From NCBI RefSeq assembly GCF_013201075.1, contig NZ_CP053708.1, positions 487,001-551,000 of the forward strand: 64,000 nucleotides of DNA, read 5' to 3'. Shown piece by piece: positions 61,904-64,000 of this stretch; position 1 is the stretch's first letter, and each line of letters opens with the position of its first letter. The translations under genes were made by a program, and so were the position numbers. The stretch is from Lichenicola cladoniae (lineage in GTDB: Bacteria; Pseudomonadota; Alphaproteobacteria; Acetobacterales; Acetobacteraceae). The notes beneath the pieces are model-generated. The model was not told where the DNA came from and ran no database searches. It saw only the letters and a list, made by a program, of their open reading frames with translations.

Positions 61904-62836
61904 ATGAGCGTGCTGCTGGTGACAGGCGAGGCCGAAACATCCGGCGCATGGATGCACACCATCGCGGCAGCGCTGCCGGAGGAGCGGGTGGTGCAGCCGG
62001 GGCCCGGTCTCGATCGGGCCGGGGTGACGGTGGCGATCGTCGCGGCACCACCGGCCGGCTCGCTGCAGGACCTGCCCAACCTGGCCTTCATCCAAAGCCT
62101 GCGGGCCGGCGTGGACGGGCTGATGGCCGATCCGACGGTGCCGGCGCATGTCCCGGTGGCGCGGCTGGTCGATCCGGCGCTGACCGCGATGATGGTGGAG
62201 AGCGTGCTGCTGCATGTGCTGTCGCTGCACAGGCAGATGCCGGCCTATCGCGCGTTCCAGGCGGCCGGCGCCTGGCAATTCCTCGCCCAGAAGCCGGCGG
62301 CGGAGCGGCAGGTCGGCGTGCTTGGCCTCGGCGTGCTGGGGCAGGCTGCCTGCACCGCCCTGGCCGGACTGGGGTTCGTGGTGTCGGGCTGGAGCAGGTC
62401 GCCGCGACAGGTCGCCGGCATCCGCTGCCTGCATGGCGATGGCGGGCTGGAGGCAGTGCTGGCGAGCAGCGAGATCCTGGTGAACCTGCTGCCGCTGACC
62501 CCGCGGACCGAGGGAATACTGGACGCACGGGCATTCTCGCAGCTGCCGCGTGGCGCCGGCCTAATCAACATGGCGCATAGGTGGCACCTGGTCGAGGCGG
62601 ACCTGCTGGCGGCGCTCGAAACCGGGCAGATCGATCACGCGGTGCTCGACGTGCTGGTGGTCGAGCCGGCGCCGGCGGACCACCCGTTCTGGAGGCACGA
62701 GCGGATTACCCTGACCCCGCATGTGGCGGCGGCGACCGATCCTGCCAGCGCGGCAGCGATCGCGGCGCAGGCGGTGCGCGACCTGCGGGCCGGGCGGCCG
62801 ATCCGGAACCTGGTGCACCGCGCCCAGGCGTACTGA
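61904..62836 (+). CDS. D-2-hydroxyacid dehydrogenase, GhrA-like, altered catalytic Arg site
   Basis: The 310-residue protein has a GhrA-like fold: Rossmann GVLGLGVLGQAACTALAGLG near residue 146, catalytic Glu in LVVEPAPADHPFW and His in LTPHVAAATDP. GhrA-type enzymes reduce glyoxylate and hydroxypyruvate. In the NxARG segment that normally supplies the substrate-binding Arg, this protein reads INMAHRWHLVE: Arg is replaced by His and the next residue is Arg. Activity may be altered. The start is ATG 61904 (earlier frame extension to 61832 is not family-like). It stands alone, ahead of a terminator. Confidence 0.83.
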   Translation: MSVLLVTGEAETSGAWMHTIAAALPEERVVQPGPGLDRAGVTVAIVAAPPAGSLQDLPNLAFIQSLRAGVDGLMADPTVPAHVPVARLVDPALTAMMVESVLLHVLSLHRQMPAYRAFQAAGAWQFLAQKPAAERQVGVLGLGVLGQAACTALAGLGFVVSGWSRSPRQVAGIRCLHGDGGLEAVLASSEILVNLLPLTPRTEGILDARAFSQLPRGAGLINMAHRWHLVEADLLAALETGQIDHAVLDVLVVEPAPADHPFWRHERITLTPHVAAATDPASAAAIAAQAVRDLRAGRPIRNLVHRAQAY

Positions 62837-62901
62837 TGCTTGCGGGAGAGGGGGTTGAGGACTAGGTTGTGCTTCTTCCTACATCTTCCGCTCTTTTGGG
62901 A

Positions 62902-62927
62902 GGTGGCCTTCGCGGGCCGCCTTTTTT
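62902..62927 (+). terminator. Rho-independent terminator or attenuator before rimP
   Basis: GGTGGCC pairs with GGCCGCC (one GU pair) over a TTCGCG loop, followed directly by six T residues (62922-62927). This is the clearest intrinsic terminator in the window. It lies 66 bases after the GhrA-like stop and just before the likely rimP start, so it either ends the upstream transcript or attenuates the rimP-nusA operon. Confidence 0.75.
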
Positions 62928-62931
62928 GGCT

Positions 62932-63642
62932 TTGGATACTGATCTCCTTCAACTTGTCGGCCTCGAGGCACGCATCGCCGGAATGGTCGGACCGACCTTG
63001 CTGGACATGGGCTACGAGCTCGTGCGTGTTTCCGTGCTCGGCCGCGACATGCCGACCATCCAGATCATGGCCGACCGGACCGATGGCTCGCTGATCGGCG
63101 TGGCCGACTGCGAGGCGATCAGCCATGCGGTCGGGGCCGTGCTGGATGTGGATGATCCGATCCCCGGTGCCTGGAACCTCGAGGTCAGCTCGGCCGGCAT
63201 CGACCGGCCGTTGACGCGGGAAAAGGACTGGAACCGGTTTTCCGGCCACCTGGCCCGGGTCGAGGTGAATATTCCGGTCAATGGACGCAAGCGTTTCGCC
63301 GGGATCGTGCTGGGTGCCGGCGACGGCTATGGCCGGATGCGTGCCGATGACGGGTCCGAGGTGGCGCTGCCGCTGGCGGAGATCCGAAAGGCGCGGCTGG
63401 TCCTGACCGACGCGCTGATCGAGGCCTCGGCGCAGATGATGGGCGTGGTCCACGAGGCCGAGGACGATCCCGAGGCGCCGCAGGTTCCGAAAATGAACCC
63501 GGACAAGCCGATCACCCGCCAGGCGGATGGCCGTGCCACCGGCGCCAAGGTCGGCGGCGCCAAGGTCGGCGGCGGCAAGACGGCCAAGGCGCCCGGCAAC
63601 AAGGGCAGCGGTGCCGGCAAGCCTAGCCGGAAAACGCACTAG
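62932..63642 (+). CDS. rimP: Ribosome maturation factor RimP
   Basis: The 236-residue form has the RimP N-terminal domain ([64 protein letters not shown]) and the SH3-like C-terminal domain ([11 protein letters not shown]). It ends in an unusual Lys/Gly/Ala-rich tail with a doubled GAKVGG unit. RimP assists assembly of the 30S subunit. The frame is open from ATG 62869, but that would place a terminator inside the gene. A TTG at 62932 fits the family start better; no good ribosome site is seen. It precedes nusA by 31 bases, the standard order. Confidence 0.88.
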   Translation: MDTDLLQLVGLEARIAGMVGPTLLDMGYELVRVSVLGRDMPTIQIMADRTDGSLIGVADCEAISHAVGAVLDVDDPIPGAWNLEVSSAGIDRPLTREKDWNRFSGHLARVEVNIPVNGRKRFAGIVLGAGDGYGRMRADDGSEVALPLAEIRKARLVLTDALIEASAQMMGVVHEAEDDPEAPQVPKMNPDKPITRQADGRATGAKVGGAKVGGGKTAKAPGNKGSGAGKPSRKTH

Positions 63643-63673
63643 CTTCGTTATCGACGAGCATTAGAGGGTTATC

Positions 63674-64000
63674 ATGGACACTGCCGTCTCACGTCCCGAG
63701 CTGCTGCTGGTCGCCGATGCGGTCGCGCGCGAGAAGTCGATCGACCGCGAGGAAGTTCTCGAGGCGATGGAACAGGCCATCCAGAAGGCCGGCCGCGCCA
63801 AGTACGGCCACGAGAAGGACATCCGCGCCACCATCGATCGCCGCACCGGCGACGTGCGACTGTCGCGCTGGACCGAGGCGGTCGAGGTCGTCGAGAACGA
63901 GGAGACCCAGATCCCGGTCCATATCGCCCGCAAGTTCAAGGCGGAGATCCAGGTCGGCGAGCATCTGATCGATCCGCTGCCGCCGATCGATTTCGGCCGC
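63674..64000 (+). CDS. nusA: Transcription termination/antitermination protein NusA, partial at the right edge
   Basis: The first 109 residues are present: LLVADAVAREKSIDREEVLEAMEQAIQKAGRAKYG and VRLSRWTEAVEVVENEETQI belong to the NusA N-terminal RNA-polymerase-binding domain. The S1 and KH domains lie beyond the window. A GAGG ribosome site precedes ATG 63674. NusA modulates pausing, termination and antitermination, and the rimP-nusA-infB operon is expected to continue. Confidence 0.95.
   Translation, partial: MDTAVSRPELLLVADAVAREKSIDREEVLEAMEQAIQKAGRAKYGHEKDIRATIDRRTGDVRLSRWTEAVEVVENEETQIPVHIARKFKAEIQVGEHLIDPLPPIDFGR

Overview
This is a GC-rich chromosomal window from an alphaproteobacterium, most probably an Acetobacteraceae-type organism. 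The inference rests on gene content: a dxs-hpnMIJK/hpnH hopanoid cluster, AddAB instead of RecBCD, ccmAB, a TrxR-like ferredoxin-NADP reductase, rimP-nusA and a complete Tad pilus locus. I saw no tRNA, rRNA, CRISPR array, transposase or phage gene. Both ends cut genes (dadA on the left, nusA on the right).

Layout. 0-3.8 kb (minus strand): ferredoxin-NADP reductase, alanine racemase, a YfcG/YghU-like GST and D-amino acid dehydrogenase. 3.9-12.2 kb (plus): tsaE, murU, addB, addA, trxA, mostly with start/stop overlaps. 12.2-13.6 kb: CHAD and VOC proteins. 13.7-21.7 kb: hopanoid side-chain genes, with dxs-hpnM-hpnI-hpnJ-hpnK on the minus strand and hpnH divergent. 21.7-34.2 kb: a carbohydrate or acid-sugar catabolic island with a LacI regulator, a two-domain ABC ATPase, two permeases, a binding protein, an SDR dehydrogenase, an Asp/Glu-racemase-like protein and OtnC/LtnD/OtnI/OtnK homologues. 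Two nearly identical palindromes, one at each divergent promoter region, suggest that one LacI protein controls the island. 34.5-45.8 kb: thirteen closely packed Tad pilus genes from flp to tadG on the minus strand. 46-49.2 kb: a GT87-like membrane protein, a lytic transglycosylase, a small unknown protein and a CBS protein. 49.4-53.5 kb: ccmAB and acnA. 53.6-57 kb: a polar amino-acid ABC system with a receptor-permease fusion, and a divergent ohrR/ohr pair. 57-62.8 kb: a flippase, then a PRISE-type reductase, semialdehyde dehydrogenase and GFA protein on one strand, then a GhrA-like dehydrogenase. The window ends with rimP and the start of nusA.

How the genes work together. Dxs feeds isoprenoid precursor synthesis. 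HpnH makes adenosylhopane, and HpnI/K/J build the glucosaminyl and cyclitol-ether head group. HpnM is MlaC-like. In the catabolic island the most economical reading is import of a polyol or acid sugar, oxidation by LtnD/DenD-like enzymes, isomerisation (OtnI), phosphorylation (OtnK) and decarboxylation (OtnC) to dihydroxyacetone phosphate. The real substrate and the role of the racemase-like protein are unassigned, and this island is the best candidate for undescribed biology here. The tad cluster holds the essentials of a tight-adherence pilus, with a very short CpaD and an alanine at the usual Gly-1 position of the pilin cleavage site.
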